DNA of 64,000 nt from Levilactobacillus fujinensis (GCF_003946335.1 NZ_RHNX01000001.1:1-64000), one strand, 5' to 3'. Positions 40,326 to 49,750 are shown, numbered from the stretch's first letter. Numbers and translations: made by a program. Notes: generated from the letters alone by a model not told the origin.

Positions 40326-41084
40326 CTAAATCGTCAACTGCTTGCGCTCGTTGTAGAAGCCACGGTAGGCCCAGTAACAGGCGAGGACGGAACCGATGCT
40401 GGTCGCTGACATTAGCATAAAGGTCACCATGATCTGATATTTAATCGCGCGCACAGGGTCGACACCGGCAAAGATCAAACCGGACATCATCCCTGGTAAG
40501 CTCACGATACCCACGGTCTTCGCGGAATCAATCGTCGGCTGCATACCGGTTTTGATGCTATCGCGCACAATTTCTCGTGAGGCATCCTTCAGGTCGGCAC
40601 CCAACGCTAATTTTTCCAAAACGGCCTGCCGCTCTTGCTTGAATTGCGCGTTTAAATTGCGGTAACACAGACCAATAGCGACCATCGAATTAGACGCGAT
40701 CATCCCCGAAATTGGAATCATCTGGGCCGGAATAAACTTGATGGCGCCCGCCAACATCAGGACCCCTAACGTGACGCCCGTGCTAATTAGAATAGCCCCG
40801 ATAGAAATTGGCAAGGCGCGTGGAATCCCATCACTACGCTGCTTAGCATTATACCCAGCGTTGAAAATAATGATTAAAATCAAAACAGCCGTTAGCCAAC
40901 CGCTGTTGAGCCGGAACACATATTTCAATAGGTACCCGACCACAAATAGCTGAATTACCGCGCGGATGACGCCGATGATCATGTCGCGGTCAATACTTAA
41001 TTTTTCGTGCCAGCCAATGGCTAACGCAATCATGACTAACCCCAATGCGAACACCAATGACTGATTATTTACGGCAAGATTCAT
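40326..41084 (-). CDS. fetB: FetB/YbbM-type ABC permease (UPF0014)
   Basis: 252 residues with about seven hydrophobic segments. Motifs IGVIRAVIQLFVVGYLLKYVF, IPISGMIASNSMVAIGL and GMQPTIDSAKTVGIVSLPGMMSGLIFAG are characteristic of the FetB family (iron exporter permease in Escherichia coli; STAR1/2-like in plants). The start overlaps the upstream ATPase stop by 4 bp (ATGA type). Together they form a FetAB-like metal or metal-stress exporter. The gene symbol is assigned by family resemblance. Confidence 0.85.
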   Translation of the reverse strand: MNLAVNNQSLVFALGLVMIALAIGWHEKLSIDRDMIIGVIRAVIQLFVVGYLLKYVFRLNSGWLTAVLILIIIFNAGYNAKQRSDGIPRALPISIGAILISTGVTLGVLMLAGAIKFIPAQMIPISGMIASNSMVAIGLCYRNLNAQFKQERQAVLEKLALGADLKDASREIVRDSIKTGMQPTIDSAKTVGIVSLPGMMSGLIFAGVDPVRAIKYQIMVTFMLMSATSIGSVLACYWAYRGFYNERKQLTI

Positions 41085-41731
41085 ACGTTTCCTCCCACAA
41101 GTCGACCATTTTCAATAGTGATCAGCCGTTTAGCCGCGTCAATTTCCTCTTGATCATGCGTAATGGCGATGATCGTCAGACCGTCATCCTGATTAAAATG
41201 CTGGATCATAGACCAGACAAACGCCTTATTCTCGGCATCCAAACCAGCCGTGACCTCATCTAGAATCAGCACTTCCGGATAGATCATGACGTTGCGTAGT
41301 AAGGCGACCCGCTGGCGTTGCCCACCAGACAGGTCGTTCACAGCCTTATGCAGGTCACTTTCGGTGAGACCCACATACTCCAGGCCAGTGACAGCCCGTT
41401 GTTCGTCAAATGCCAATTGCCGAATTTCATAAGGGAACGCAAGATTGTCACGAACCGTATTCCCGAACAAGGTCGGTTGCTGAAAACTATATGAGACTCG
41501 CCGCCGATAAATGATGGGGTCGTAACTCTCGATCGGTTGACCGTCAAAAATCAGCTCACCACTAGTTTTGCTCAGCAATGACGCGACAATCCGCACCAAC
41601 GTTGACTTCCCACTACCGGAGGGTCCCGCAATCGTCACCCACTCACGCGCGTCGACCGCTAAGTTGATGTCAGTCAAGATCGACGTCTGATCGACCTGAT
41701 ATCCCACATTTCTCAACGTGATCAAGCTCAT
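41081..41731 (-). CDS. fetA: FetA-type ABC transporter ATP-binding protein
   Basis: 216 residues. Walker A GPSGSGKST near 37-45, Q-loop SYSFQQPTLFGNTVRDN near 81-97, signature LSGGQRQRVALLRNV near 134-148, Walker B VLILDEVTAGLD near 155-166, H-loop ITHD near 190. It is translationally coupled to the FetB-like permease. First gene of a two-gene operon; RBS GGAGG lies upstream of the ATG. No metal regulator gene adjoins it. Confidence 0.88.
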   Translation of the reverse strand: MSLITLRNVGYQVDQTSILTDINLAVDAREWVTIAGPSGSGKSTLVRIVASLLSKTSGELIFDGQPIESYDPIIYRRRVSYSFQQPTLFGNTVRDNLAFPYEIRQLAFDEQRAVTGLEYVGLTESDLHKAVNDLSGGQRQRVALLRNVMIYPEVLILDEVTAGLDAENKAFVWSMIQHFNQDDGLTIIAITHDQEEIDAAKRLITIENGRLVGGNV

Positions 41732-41952
41732 GCTACTGCCTCCTCCGTAAAAATTGTCTACACGTTCTTATTGTACCCAAATCGCTTAGGATTGCCTATG
41801 GAAACGGCTTCATTTTAGAGAAAAATGTTTTTTCTGTAATCATTCGTTCGCCCGTTCAGCCGGCAACCGTACGTGAACACCCCTGTGACCAGAAAAATTT
41901 GGTATACTAGTCAGGACCGTAACTACTGAACGACTTAATAATAGGAGAAAAC

Positions 41953-43854
41953 ATGGCAAACTATGAATCCAGAAACACCCGTGGGAGTGACAATCGCAAC
42001 GACCGCAGTTCCCACAGCAACCAACGTGACCGCAATACTGATCACCGGAGCTATAGCGATCGTAATAATCGCGATAATGACCACCGCAGCTACAATGACC
42101 GTAATGATCGGAGCAACGACCACAATCATCGCAACAATGACCACCACAGTTATAATGACCGCAATAGTCGCGACAATGATCACCGCAGTTATAACGACCG
42201 CAATAGTCGCGACAATAATCACCACAGTTATAACGATCGCAATGACCGCAATAATGACCGCCGCAGTTATAATGACCGCAATAGTCGCGACAATGATCAC
42301 CGCAGTTATACTAGCCGCAATAGTCGCGACAATAATCACCGCAGTTATAACGATCGCAATGACCGCAATAATGACCGCCGCAGCTATAATGACCGCAATA
42401 GTCGCGACAACGACCGTCGCAGCTACAACAACCGCAATAGCGATGACCGGCGAGGCAGCTTCAACAACGACCGCCAAGCCGAAGGCGTTCAGGTTGAAGT
42501 CGGACAACGTTTCCCATTGACCATCAAGCGTATGGGCATCAATGGGGAAGGCATCGGCTACTATAAGCGTATGGCTGTCTTTGTTCCAGGCGCTTTGACC
42601 GATGAAGAAGCCGTGGTGGAAGTCACCAGTGTTGCCACTCGCTTCATGCGGGCCAAAGTTCACCGTATTCGTAAGGCCAGCCCCCATCGTGTGGAACCAC
42701 GTGACAGTTATGCCGATCAAGTTGGTGGTTTCGAGTTAGAACATTTAGACTACCCTGAACAATTGAAATTTAAACAAGATATCGTCGCCCAATCTCTAGA
42801 ACGCTACCAACCAGAGGGTTACCGGCACTATGATTTACGGCCGACGCTGGGCATGGACGACCCTTACAACTACCGCAACAAGGCCCAATTCCAAGTTCGC
42901 CGCAATGCCGAGGGGCAAATCGAAGCTGGGCTTTACACTGAACGGAGCCACGACCTAGTTGACTTACCAACGTGTTCGGTTCAGATGCCCGTCACGATGA
43001 CCGTCATGCGGACCGTCGTTGCTATGCTGCAAGATTTGGACATGCCAATTTACGACGAAGAAGCCAAATCCGGAATCGTCAAAACGCTGGTTGTCCGTGC
43101 GGCTGCTCACACCGATGACGTGCAGTTGGTCTTCATCACCAACTCCCAAAAGTTACCGCACAAGCATGAGTTGCTGGAACGGATTGCTGCGGAGCTCCCA
43201 CAAGTTACTTCCGTCATGCAAAATATCAATCCGGGCGAAACTTCCCTGATTTGGGGCGATGACACGCGCCATTTAGCAGGCGAAGAAACGATTACAGAAA
43301 AATTAGACGGCTTAGCATTCAAGCTCTCCGCCCGCGCTTTCTTACAGTTGAACCCCTACCAAGTAGAAGTGCTGTACGGCGAAGCAAAGAAAGCCCTCGA
43401 CTTACAACCGGGCGAAACGGTCGTCGATGCTTACGCTGGTATCGGCACAATTGGACTGTCGCTAGCTAGTGTAGCCGAAGAGGTTCGCGGAATGGATATC
43501 ATTCCCGAAGCCGTCAGCGATGCAAACGAAAACGCCGCAGCTAACAATATTACCAACGCGCACTACGAATTAGGTACCGCTGAAGAACTCTTGCCAAAGT
43601 GGATCATGAGTGGCTTTCGGCCGGATGCCATCGTGGTCGATCCACCCCGCACAGGTCTGGATGGCGAACTGATTGAAACCATTATGGCTGTGCGTCCTGA
43701 GAAGCTGGTCTACATCTCCTGCAACCCATCGACGTTAGCTAAGGACTTGGTCGAATTAGCCCACGATTACCGGGTCAACTACATTCAGTCCGTAGACATG
43801 ATGCCCCAAACCGCCCGCTGTGAAGCTGTGGTTAAACTAACTCGGCGCCAATAG
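41953..43854 (+). CDS. 23S rRNA (uracil-5-)-methyltransferase (RlmCD/RumA family) with N-terminal Asn/Asp/Arg repeat domain
   Basis: 633 residues. Residues about 175-633 are a normal TrmA/RlmD-type enzyme: TRAM-like domain VGQRFPLTIKRMGINGEGIGYYKR, a middle domain, SAM site VVDAYAGIGTIGLSLA near 491-506, DPPRTGLDGE near 567-576, and the catalytic Cys590 in YISCNPSTL. It methylates C5 of uridines in rRNA. The unusual part is residues 1-170: about ten 13-residue repeats close to HRSYNDRNSRDND, highly charged, Tyr-bearing and certainly disordered. It may bind RNA or form condensates. RBS ATAGGAG lies 7 bp upstream; the frame is open throughout and shares the strong start, so the fusion looks real. 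Confidence 0.9.
   Translation: MANYESRNTRGSDNRNDRSSHSNQRDRNTDHRSYSDRNNRDNDHRSYNDRNDRSNDHNHRNNDHHSYNDRNSRDNDHRSYNDRNSRDNNHHSYNDRNDRNNDRRSYNDRNSRDNDHRSYTSRNSRDNNHRSYNDRNDRNNDRRSYNDRNSRDNDRRSYNNRNSDDRRGSFNNDRQAEGVQVEVGQRFPLTIKRMGINGEGIGYYKRMAVFVPGALTDEEAVVEVTSVATRFMRAKVHRIRKASPHRVEPRDSYADQVGGFELEHLDYPEQLKFKQDIVAQSLERYQPEGYRHYDLRPTLGMDDPYNYRNKAQFQVRRNAEGQIEAGLYTERSHDLVDLPTCSVQMPVTMTVMRTVVAMLQDLDMPIYDEEAKSGIVKTLVVRAAAHTDDVQLVFITNSQKLPHKHELLERIAAELPQVTSVMQNINPGETSLIWGDDTRHLAGEETITEKLDGLAFKLSARAFLQLNPYQVEVLYGEAKKALDLQPGETVVDAYAGIGTIGLSLASVAEEVRGMDIIPEAVSDANENAAANNITNAHYELGTAEELLPKWIMSGFRPDAIVVDPPRTGLDGELIETIMAVRPEKLVYISCNPSTLAKDLVELAHDYRVNYIQSVDMMPQTARCEAVVKLTRRQ
42043..42450 (+). repeat. Coding tandem repeat, about ten 39-bp units
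   Basis: The unit translates as (H/R)(R/H)SYNDRN(S/D)R(D/N)N(D/N). Ten units run from residue 31 to 166; one has a 7-residue insertion (HNHRNND). DNA identity between units is high, for example AGTTATAATGACCGCAATAG recurs, so the array is prone to change in copy number. The codon regularity also opens long frames on the other strand and in the +2 frame, which I consider artefacts. Confidence 0.9.
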
Positions 43855-43924
43855 ATTAATAGGCAGTCGCGACTTTTCGTGTTAGACTTTTAACTAACGA
43901 TTAAGGAACGAATTCCGTAGAAAG

Positions 43925-44380
43925 TTGGCAAATGACATGCAAGATCCTTTTAAGGGCTTTAACGACGACGATGATCAAAACAACCAAAATGGTAACGGCC
44001 CTCAAGGACTCCCGCTACCCCCGAACTACGCCACCGTCGTTAACGCTGATGGGAATATGCGTATCGCAAAGGTCGGATTTTCATGGACCATGTTGGTCTT
44101 CTCTCCCTTCCCAACAATTTTTCGGGCGGACTGGTATAACCTCCTTTGTATTCTAGGTATTGAACTTGGGGCATCCATGTTGCTGGTCATGACCGTCAGC
44201 GTTAATCAATTAGCTCAAGTAACGCCAGTGCTTCAATTGGTCTTCTACGTGCTATGGGGATCGATCTATAATATGATGTACTTTAAGCACCTTTTCAATC
44301 GCGGCTTCGTGCCAGCAGATGACCGATCACGGGACTTGTTGACACAAGCACACTACTGGACACAGCCTAAGGAAAAGTAG
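43925..44380 (+). CDS. DUF2628-like small membrane protein
   Basis: 151 residues. The N-terminal 40 residues are acidic and Asn/Gly-rich (FNDDDDQNNQNGNGPQG). The remaining part fits the DUF2628 pattern: KVGFSWTMLVFSPFPTIFRADW, two transmembrane segments at about 68-90 and 98-118, then a NMMYFKHLFNRGFVPADD tail. The function of the family is not established. The start is uncertain: TTG at 43925 or ATG at 43937, neither with a clear RBS. It follows the rRNA methyltransferase gene by 70 bp and may be co-transcribed, ending at the hairpin 44405-44441. Confidence 0.68.
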   Translation: MANDMQDPFKGFNDDDDQNNQNGNGPQGLPLPPNYATVVNADGNMRIAKVGFSWTMLVFSPFPTIFRADWYNLLCILGIELGASMLLVMTVSVNQLAQVTPVLQLVFYVLWGSIYNMMYFKHLFNRGFVPADDRSRDLLTQAHYWTQPKEK

Positions 44381-44404
44381 GTTGTAACGGTTTAAGATGA
44401 TACG

Positions 44405-44441
44405 AAAAACCCCACTACGATTTTTTTAGTAGTGGGGTTTT
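44405..44441 (+). terminator. Strong hairpin terminator between convergent genes
   Basis: AAAAACCCCACTAC (44405-44418) pairs with GTAGTGGGGTTTT (44429-44441); T-rich on both strands. Confidence 0.88.
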
Positions 44442-44512
44442 GTTGACGTTATTTGCTGCCATTTTAATCATTTAGGTGTCAACCATCAGCGACAGTCTCT
44501 CTATCTGAATAA

Positions 44513-45256
44513 CTAGGCCTGTTTCGTTGGATAAATCGTAAATTCGTTGACATTAACATCTTCCGGTTGATCGATGGCAAAGTTTACGACCCGGGCAATC
44601 GCATCTGGTGTAATCCCGACCGCATTGTATAATTGGTCCATTCCTTGCTTGGCATCTTGGTCGGTAATCGTGTGCAACAATTCCGTATTAATTGCGGCTG
44701 GGTAAAGCGTCGCGGTCCGAATATTGGTTCCTTCTTGTGCGCTTTCAGTCCGAATAACTTCCATTAGATTCCGAACGGCAAATTTGGTAGCCCCGTAGAC
44801 ACCAGCTCCAGGAAAACTCTTAATCCCCGCCACAGAGGAAGTCGTCACGATTTGACCGTGTTTTTGTTTGGTAAAATCGGGCATAACGGCAGCTACCCCG
44901 TTCAAAACACCACGTAGGTTAATGTCGATCATGTCGTTCCACTCTTGAACGTGCAACGCGCTAATCGGTGACGATGGCATGATCCCAGCATTGTTAAAGA
45001 TGACGTCAATGCCGCCAAATTCAGACTTCGCCAAATCTACTAACCCTTGCACTTCAGTGGCATCCCGCACATCGGTTACTTGGTAAACCGCCTGTCCACC
45101 TGCAGCTTTGATTTCGGTAACTAGCCGCGTTAAGCGGTCTTCACGCCGAGCACCCAAAACCAGCTTGGCACCATTGCTGGCTAACAACTTAGCGGTCGCA
45201 GCCCCAATTCCTGAGGAAGCCCCGGTAATTACAACAACTTTATTTTCTACTGACAT
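44513..45256 (-). CDS. Short-chain dehydrogenase/reductase
   Basis: 247 residues from the ATG at 45256, 10 bp after TAGGAG; a longer in-frame start overlaps the promoter region. Classical SDR motifs: VVVITGASSGIGAATAKLL near 7-25, GARREDRL after strand 2 (two Arg, pointing to NADPH), VIFNNAGIMPSSPI near 83-96, TTSSVAGIKS near 136-145 and YGATK near 150-154 with the catalytic Tyr and Lys. It is of the YdfG/serine-3-dehydrogenase-like size class; the substrate is probably a small hydroxy compound. Single gene. Confidence 0.9.
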   Translation of the reverse strand: MSVENKVVVITGASSGIGAATAKLLASNGAKLVLGARREDRLTRLVTEIKAAGGQAVYQVTDVRDATEVQGLVDLAKSEFGGIDVIFNNAGIMPSSPISALHVQEWNDMIDINLRGVLNGVAAVMPDFTKQKHGQIVTTSSVAGIKSFPGAGVYGATKFAVRNLMEVIRTESAQEGTNIRTATLYPAAINTELLHTITDQDAKQGMDQLYNAVGITPDAIARVVNFAIDQPEDVNVNEFTIYPTKQA

Positions 45257-45474
45257 TTCTGAATCGCTCCTATCTCTTAAGTGATGATGCCAGTATAAGA
45301 GGTTCGAGCGACTCGAAGTCAACTAGTAAATGCCATTTTTTTAAATAAATGACGCCATCCCTAAAATCCATTAGCCAATGATATTTAAGTTATCCTAGCA
45401 TTCTGGCCAGATAGATTGTCCCGTTGCGCCAATTCTGGTATGTTAGGGAAAATGAGTCAAATAAGGAGAATCTC

Positions 45475-46332
45475 ATGCAAACAACTCGCTCCGATGGCCC
45501 AATCAAACGCTTTTTTAAGGGCGTTATCATTGCCTTGGGCTTTATATTACCTGGTGTTTCTGGTGGTGTACTAGCCGCCATTCTTGGCATTTATGAACGC
45601 TTGTTGGGCTTTATGGCCCACTTTCGACAAAACTTCAAACGCGACTTCTGGTACTTTGTGCCGGTCGGACTTGGTGGTATTGTCGGAATTGCCTTACTTT
45701 CGGCACCACTAGAGTACCTGCTGGCCCATTGGCAGGTTATCGTCCTGTGGGGATTTGCCGGCGCTATTGTTGGGACCTTACCTGCATTGACCCAAACGGC
45801 AAGTTCCAAGACGCCTCGCGACAGTATTGACTACCTGTGGTTCTTTGGCACTCTGTTGCTCAGCGGTGGCCTTCTCTATTTCATGAGTGACATCTTCGGC
45901 ACCCTGCCAGCTAACTTTACTGGTTTTATGGTAGCCGGTGCCCTGATTGCTCTCGGCGTACTGGTTCCCGGTCTCAGTCCGTCCAACCTGTTGCTCATAT
46001 TGGGACTGTTTACTCCCATGCTAACTGGCTTCAAGAACTTTGATTTAGTTGGCGTCTACCTGCCGATTGCGCTTGGCGGGAGTCTATCCATGATTCTATT
46101 TTCAAAAGGAATGGACTACCTCATTCACCGTTACCATTCGCGTGTCTACCACTTTATTTTAGGTATCGTGACGGCCAGCACCGTCCTTATCTTGGTGCCC
46201 AACAGTCATGCCGCCGAAAGTATCTCGTATGCCAACGCAACGTGGGCAACGTTTGGTTTTAGTGCTCTAGCCCTTGTGGTTGGGATTGCCCTGGGGTACT
46301 GGATGAGCCAACTAGAAGAAAAATACAAATAG
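45475..46332 (+). CDS. DUF368 membrane protein, undecaprenyl-phosphate translocase (PopT-like)
   Basis: 285 residues from the ATG at 45475, 6 bp after AAGGAG; an earlier in-frame ATG lies upstream. About eight hydrophobic segments. The hallmark repeats are FKGVIIALGFILPGVSGGVLA near 12-32 and ALIALGVLVPGLSPSNLLLILG near 160-181, two inverted copies of the GxxPGxS motif. DUF368 proteins were recently shown in other Firmicutes to recycle undecaprenyl phosphate across the membrane. The role here follows from family membership. It is divergent from the SDR gene. Confidence 0.85.
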   Translation: MQTTRSDGPIKRFFKGVIIALGFILPGVSGGVLAAILGIYERLLGFMAHFRQNFKRDFWYFVPVGLGGIVGIALLSAPLEYLLAHWQVIVLWGFAGAIVGTLPALTQTASSKTPRDSIDYLWFFGTLLLSGGLLYFMSDIFGTLPANFTGFMVAGALIALGVLVPGLSPSNLLLILGLFTPMLTGFKNFDLVGVYLPIALGGSLSMILFSKGMDYLIHRYHSRVYHFILGIVTASTVLILVPNSHAAESISYANATWATFGFSALALVVGIALGYWMSQLEEKYK

Positions 46333-46362
46333 CCTAGCCAAACCATACCAAGGCTTATTTAC

Positions 46363-46480
46363 GAGAGTGGGACAAAAGGCGATTAGCTGGCGAACCTTAA
46401 GCGGAGTCAGCTGCCTTTTGCCCCACGTTTCAGCACTGTAAATTCGGAGATACCAAAGGCGTCTGGGGGGTGTCCCAGAC
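46363..46480 (+). repeat. Family B repeat, copy B5 (inner hairpin absent)
   Basis: GAGAGTGGGACAAAAGGCG...GATTAGCTGGCGAACC passes straight to TTAAGCGGAGTCAGCTGCC. The 55 or so bases with the inner hairpin seen in B2 and B3 are missing. The right end GGAGATACCAAAGGCGTCTG with GGGGGTGTCCCAGAC lies where the minus-strand secreted-protein gene would terminate. Confidence 0.75.
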
Positions 46481-46529
46481 CCTTTAGATTCTATCGTCAC
46501 TACGAACTTTTCCTGTCATAGTACTGTTC

Positions 46530-47129
46530 TCAATCGAAGATACCGATCGAATGTAAATACTTCTGACTGATCTTCGTATACTTGATTGTTGGCCGTTTCG
46601 CGTGTAACCGCTCATGCGCTGCCACCGGTTTTGTATTAAATTTTCTGGGGTTGCTTGACCCCTGAAAGAACAAGCTGGTTTGTCCCTTCTTCGTCTTCAA
46701 AGCGTAGCGCCCGGTAATATAATTTCTATCACCATTCTCTGCTACAAATAGTGCGTGTTGATTCCATCGATTATGACTGACTCGATAGAACGTGTTCGTC
46801 CGGTTGGCTTTTAATTTTTGAGTGATGGGTGACCCTGGATTAAGATTCAGACTATTAAATGTCTGTAATCCCAGTTTCATTGTCTTACGAGAAATAACAC
46901 TGCTGTCAATTTCATGTGCCGTCACGTGGAGGTAGACGAGGTCACTCGCATGGCGATTCTTTGTCTTGGTCCCATAGGTATACCAATACCCTTGTAGTTG
47001 CTTGGGAATTGCTGTGAGTTGTTTTTGCGCCGCCTGTGCATGTGTTGCGGGGATCATTAAAAACATTGCAGCGAGTGATAGTGTTGCCAATAACCCCATC
47101 ATCGCTTTTTGCCAGTTACTCGTCATCAT
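46530..47129 (-). CDS. Secreted protein of unknown function
   Basis: 199 residues from the ATG at 47129, 5 bp after GGGAGG. A signal peptide of about 34 residues ends at AQA-AQ (LLATLSLAAMFLMIPATHAQ). The mature part starts KQLTAIPKQLQGYWYTYGT, a pattern seen in small extracellular proteins of lactobacilli with one compact beta-rich domain, and is very basic and Asn/Thr-rich (NTFYRVSHNRWNQHALFVAE). No Cys, anchor or known domain was noticed. Its 3' end faces repeat B5, whose right stem may act as the terminator. Confidence 0.7.
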   Translation of the reverse strand: MMTSNWQKAMMGLLATLSLAAMFLMIPATHAQAAQKQLTAIPKQLQGYWYTYGTKTKNRHASDLVYLHVTAHEIDSSVISRKTMKLGLQTFNSLNLNPGSPITQKLKANRTNTFYRVSHNRWNQHALFVAENGDRNYITGRYALKTKKGQTSLFFQGSSNPRKFNTKPVAAHERLHAKRPTIKYTKISQKYLHSIGIFD

Positions 47130-47322
47130 ATCTGCCTCCCGTCGTCCGTTCCGGTCATCACCCAATCTGATTGCTGACTAAAGTATCACTTACCGGTGCG
47201 TCCTTGTCAATCTAAAGCAGCAAAAGAATGGTTATGATAAGGATTCCATAAATGCTGACATATCGGGGATTTCGACCATTTAGCATGGTTGTGCGTCCTA
47301 TTTTATTGCAAAATTTATTGAC

Positions 47323-47356
47323 AAAAAAAGACTGTGATTGAAGTTTCGTCACAGTC
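47323..47356 (-). terminator. Terminator downstream of glpK
   Basis: GACTGTGA (47330-47337) pairs with TCACAGTC (47349-47356). On the minus strand it is followed by TTTTTTT (A-run 47323-47329). The rest of the 47130-47451 gap has no gene. Confidence 0.85.
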
Positions 47357-47397
47357 GCACTTTTAGTTTATATTGTCGAAACGAGCGTGTAGCAGCG

Positions 47398-47450
47398 GGT
47401 GCTTAACTGACGAGCATTAACGATGCTAAGCGGAATCGACTACCTCTCTT
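47398..47450 (+). repeat. Family B fragment (copy B8)
   Basis: GGTGCTTAACTGACGAGCATTAA...GCTAAGCGGAATCGACTACC corresponds to the B core (TTAGCTGGCGAGCATTAA...TTAAGCGGAGTCAGCTGCC), diverged and without the right end. Confidence 0.45.
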
Positions 47451-47451
47451 T

Positions 47452-48969
47452 TTACTCTTGATCCGGCTTAAACGCCCTAGTCGCCGCCACAGCCTGTTGC
47501 CACCCAGCGTATAGGTGATTGCGATGATCTTCGTCCATGTTCGGTGTGAACAGGCGCCCGGTCGTCCGAATCTCTTTGACTTCATCCAGATTCTTCCAGT
47601 AACCCACAGCGAGTCCAGCCGTAATCGCGGCACCCATGGCCGTCGTTTCCTCATCAGCGGCCCGTTGCACTGGTGTGTTTAAAATATCCGCTTGGAACTG
47701 CATCAGATAGCGGTTCCGCGAAGCCCCACCGTCGGCCATCAGCTCGGAAATATCGATACCGGTATCCTGCTTCATCGTTCGCAAGACGTCCCGCGTCTGA
47801 TAGGCAATCGACTGCAAGGTGGCTTTTACGAAGTCATTGCGGTTCGTTCCTCGCGTCAGGCCAAACACAGCCCCTTTGGCATCCGGATCCCAGTACGGCG
47901 CTCCCAACCCGTTAAAGGCTGGGACCACGTACACTTCATCCTCATCCGTCGAGGCCATCGCTGCCTGGCGGGATTCTGGCACGCTACTGATGATCTGCAT
48001 GCTTTCGTGCAACCAAGCCAGCGCGGTTCCAGCAACTAGAATAGACCCTTCCAACGCGTAAGTCACTTCACCGTTGAGTTGATAAGCAATCGTGGTCAAC
48101 AAGTTGTGTTTAGAAATTTGGGACTCATTTCCTGTGTTCATCATGACGAAGGCCCCGTCCCCGTACGTGTTTTTCACCGTCCCTGGGGCCAAAGCCAGTT
48201 GACCGAGGAGGGCGGCAGATTGGTCACCAATAATCCCAGCAATCGGCACTTCTACCCCGTAGAACTGGAAGTTTTGCGTGACGCCGTAGACTTCCGAACT
48301 GGATTTGACCTCTGGTAACATGGCTACCGGAATATTCAACCAGCTCAAAATGTCCGCGTCCCACTGTAACGTGTGAATGTTGAACATCATGGTCCGACTG
48401 GCATTACTGTAGTCAGTGACGTGAATCTTACCACCGGATAGCTTCCAAGCTAGCCAACTGTCAACGGTCCCAAACAGGAGCTCCCCATTTTCAGCACGCT
48501 CCTGGGCCCCTGGCACGTGGTCCAAGATCCAGCGAACCTTGGTCGCACTAAAGTAGGCGTCAACAACTAACCCGGTCTTTTCCTTAATAGTCTCCGCACG
48601 CCCTGATGCGACGAGTTCTTTGGCAAGACTAGCCGTCTGTTGACTTTGCCAACCGATAGCATGATAGATGGGATCGCCGGTGACTTTATCCCAAACGATC
48701 GTGGTTTCCCGTTGGCTACTGATTCCAATAGCCTGGATGTTTTCTGGATGGATCGACGCGTCGATCAGAGCACTCGCAATCACCGATAACACACTGTTCC
48801 AAATCTCATTCGCATCGGATTCGACCCAGCCCTTGTGTGGATAATATTGTGGAACTTCTTTATAGCCTTCGATCACCTTACGACCGGTGTGATCAAAGAT
48901 CAGGGCCCGCGTGCTACTGGTCCCTTGGTCAATAGCTAAAATGTAATCTTCCGGTTTTTTTAGTGCCAT
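47452..48969 (-). CDS. glpK: Glycerol kinase
   Basis: 505 residues from the ATG at 48969, 9-10 bp after GGAGGGAG. FGGY-family motifs: [18 protein letters not shown] near 11-28, [18 protein letters not shown] near 78-95, [19 protein letters not shown] near 260-269, [14 protein letters not shown] near 276-289, and [20 protein letters not shown] near 406-425. The phosphocarrier-regulated His of Gram-positive GlpK may lie in the 225-240 loop but was not pinned down. It converts glycerol to glycerol-3-phosphate for glycolysis and lipid or teichoic acid synthesis. Stand-alone gene with a cre site upstream and its own terminator. Confidence 0.96.
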   Translation of the reverse strand: MALKKPEDYILAIDQGTSSTRALIFDHTGRKVIEGYKEVPQYYPHKGWVESDANEIWNSVLSVIASALIDASIHPENIQAIGISSQRETTIVWDKVTGDPIYHAIGWQSQQTASLAKELVASGRAETIKEKTGLVVDAYFSATKVRWILDHVPGAQERAENGELLFGTVDSWLAWKLSGGKIHVTDYSNASRTMMFNIHTLQWDADILSWLNIPVAMLPEVKSSSEVYGVTQNFQFYGVEVPIAGIIGDQSAALLGQLALAPGTVKNTYGDGAFVMMNTGNESQISKHNLLTTIAYQLNGEVTYALEGSILVAGTALAWLHESMQIISSVPESRQAAMASTDEDEVYVVPAFNGLGAPYWDPDAKGAVFGLTRGTNRNDFVKATLQSIAYQTRDVLRTMKQDTGIDISELMADGGASRNRYLMQFQADILNTPVQRAADEETTAMGAAITAGLAVGYWKNLDEVKEIRTTGRLFTPNMDEDHRNHLYAGWQQAVAATRAFKPDQE

Positions 48970-49001
48970 ATGTAAAACTCCCTCCAAAATATCCCCGTTT
49001 A

Positions 49002-49015
49002 CGAAAACGGTTTCA
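49002..49015 (-). promoter_or_regulatory. cre-like site upstream of glpK
   Basis: On the minus strand TGAAACCGTTTTCG matches the cre consensus at 12 of 14 positions. It lies about 35 bp upstream of the start codon and should mediate CcpA repression of glycerol use. Confidence 0.65.
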
Positions 49016-49102
49016 AATTCACTTCGTTCATCATAGCACGTCCCTTGTGAAAAACGCTAAATTTTGTCCCCGCCCACTTTCGCCTTGAAAGTTTCTTAAC
49101 CT

Positions 49103-49750
49103 TTATATCACCAACTTTTTGTCAGCTAGGAAGGACTGATCAAAGTCCGCGGTTGATTTCACTTGTTTGCCGAACTCATCGATCAAGGCGTGAAATTCCT
49201 GGCAATCGCTAAGTCCCAAGGGAAATTGGACTAAAACCTTTTTCTGAAACGCCGGATAGGTCTTAGGCATGGTCGCGTCCAGCCACGTAAACAACCGGCG
49301 GGCATAGGTATCGACCATGAACGTCCCATGGTCCAGCGTATACATCAAAATGTAATCGGCCGTCTCATTCCCAATACCCGTAATGCCCAACAAGTCACGG
49401 CGCAAGCTAACTCCATCTTGCTGCTTTAGGACGTCCAAGTCATCATCGACGGTCCCCAAGAATTCGGCTAAGGCTAGAATGGCTGCTCCCTTGCGGTGAT
49501 AGAAACCACTAGTCTGGATCAACGGTAGTAGGTCATCTAAGGACAACCGCCGCAACCGTTCAGGATCGAAGCCCGTTTCGCGTTTCAAATTGATCAAGGA
49601 CGGCTCCACATTACGCCAGTTGGTGTTCTGCACCAAGATAGCACCCAACATGATTTCCACGGGTGTCTCGGCCCAAGGCGTTCCGGGTCGTAACCAAGGT
49701 TGTGGCCCCATCTTCCGCGCCATCAGGTGATATAACTCTTCAATGGTCAC
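49103..49750 (-). CDS. HhH-GPD superfamily DNA glycosylase (endonuclease III-like, monofunctional)
   Basis: 216 residues from the GTG at 49750, 8 bp after AAGGGAGA. The helix-hairpin-helix is LLGITGIGNETADYILMY, followed by the catalytic Asp in FMVDTYARR. The Lys that gives lyase activity in Nth (GxGxKTA) is Glu here (GIGNETA), so it is probably monofunctional, like the MagIII or MutY-adjacent group. The C-terminus has no four-Cys iron-sulfur loop. It removes damaged bases in base-excision repair; the lesion is not predictable. It is about 90 bp downstream of a small acidic-protein gene on the same strand. Confidence 0.85.
   Translation of the reverse strand: MTIEELYHLMARKMGPQPWLRPGTPWAETPVEIMLGAILVQNTNWRNVEPSLINLKRETGFDPERLRRLSLDDLLPLIQTSGFYHRKGAAILALAEFLGTVDDDLDVLKQQDGVSLRRDLLGITGIGNETADYILMYTLDHGTFMVDTYARRLFTWLDATMPKTYPAFQKKVLVQFPLGLSDCQEFHALIDEFGKQVKSTADFDQSFLADKKLVI

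Noticed and set aside
42043-42450. CRISPR-like regular repeats
   Set aside because: The 39-bp units are contiguous without spacers, translate in one frame and are part of a coding sequence.
41935-42720. Long open frames opposite to and in the +2 frame of the methyltransferase repeat region (Ala/Ile/Val/Thr-rich)
   Set aside because: They arise from the regular 39-bp repeat of AAC, GAC, CGC and AGT codons. They have no RBS, and the plus-strand frame continues into a known enzyme.
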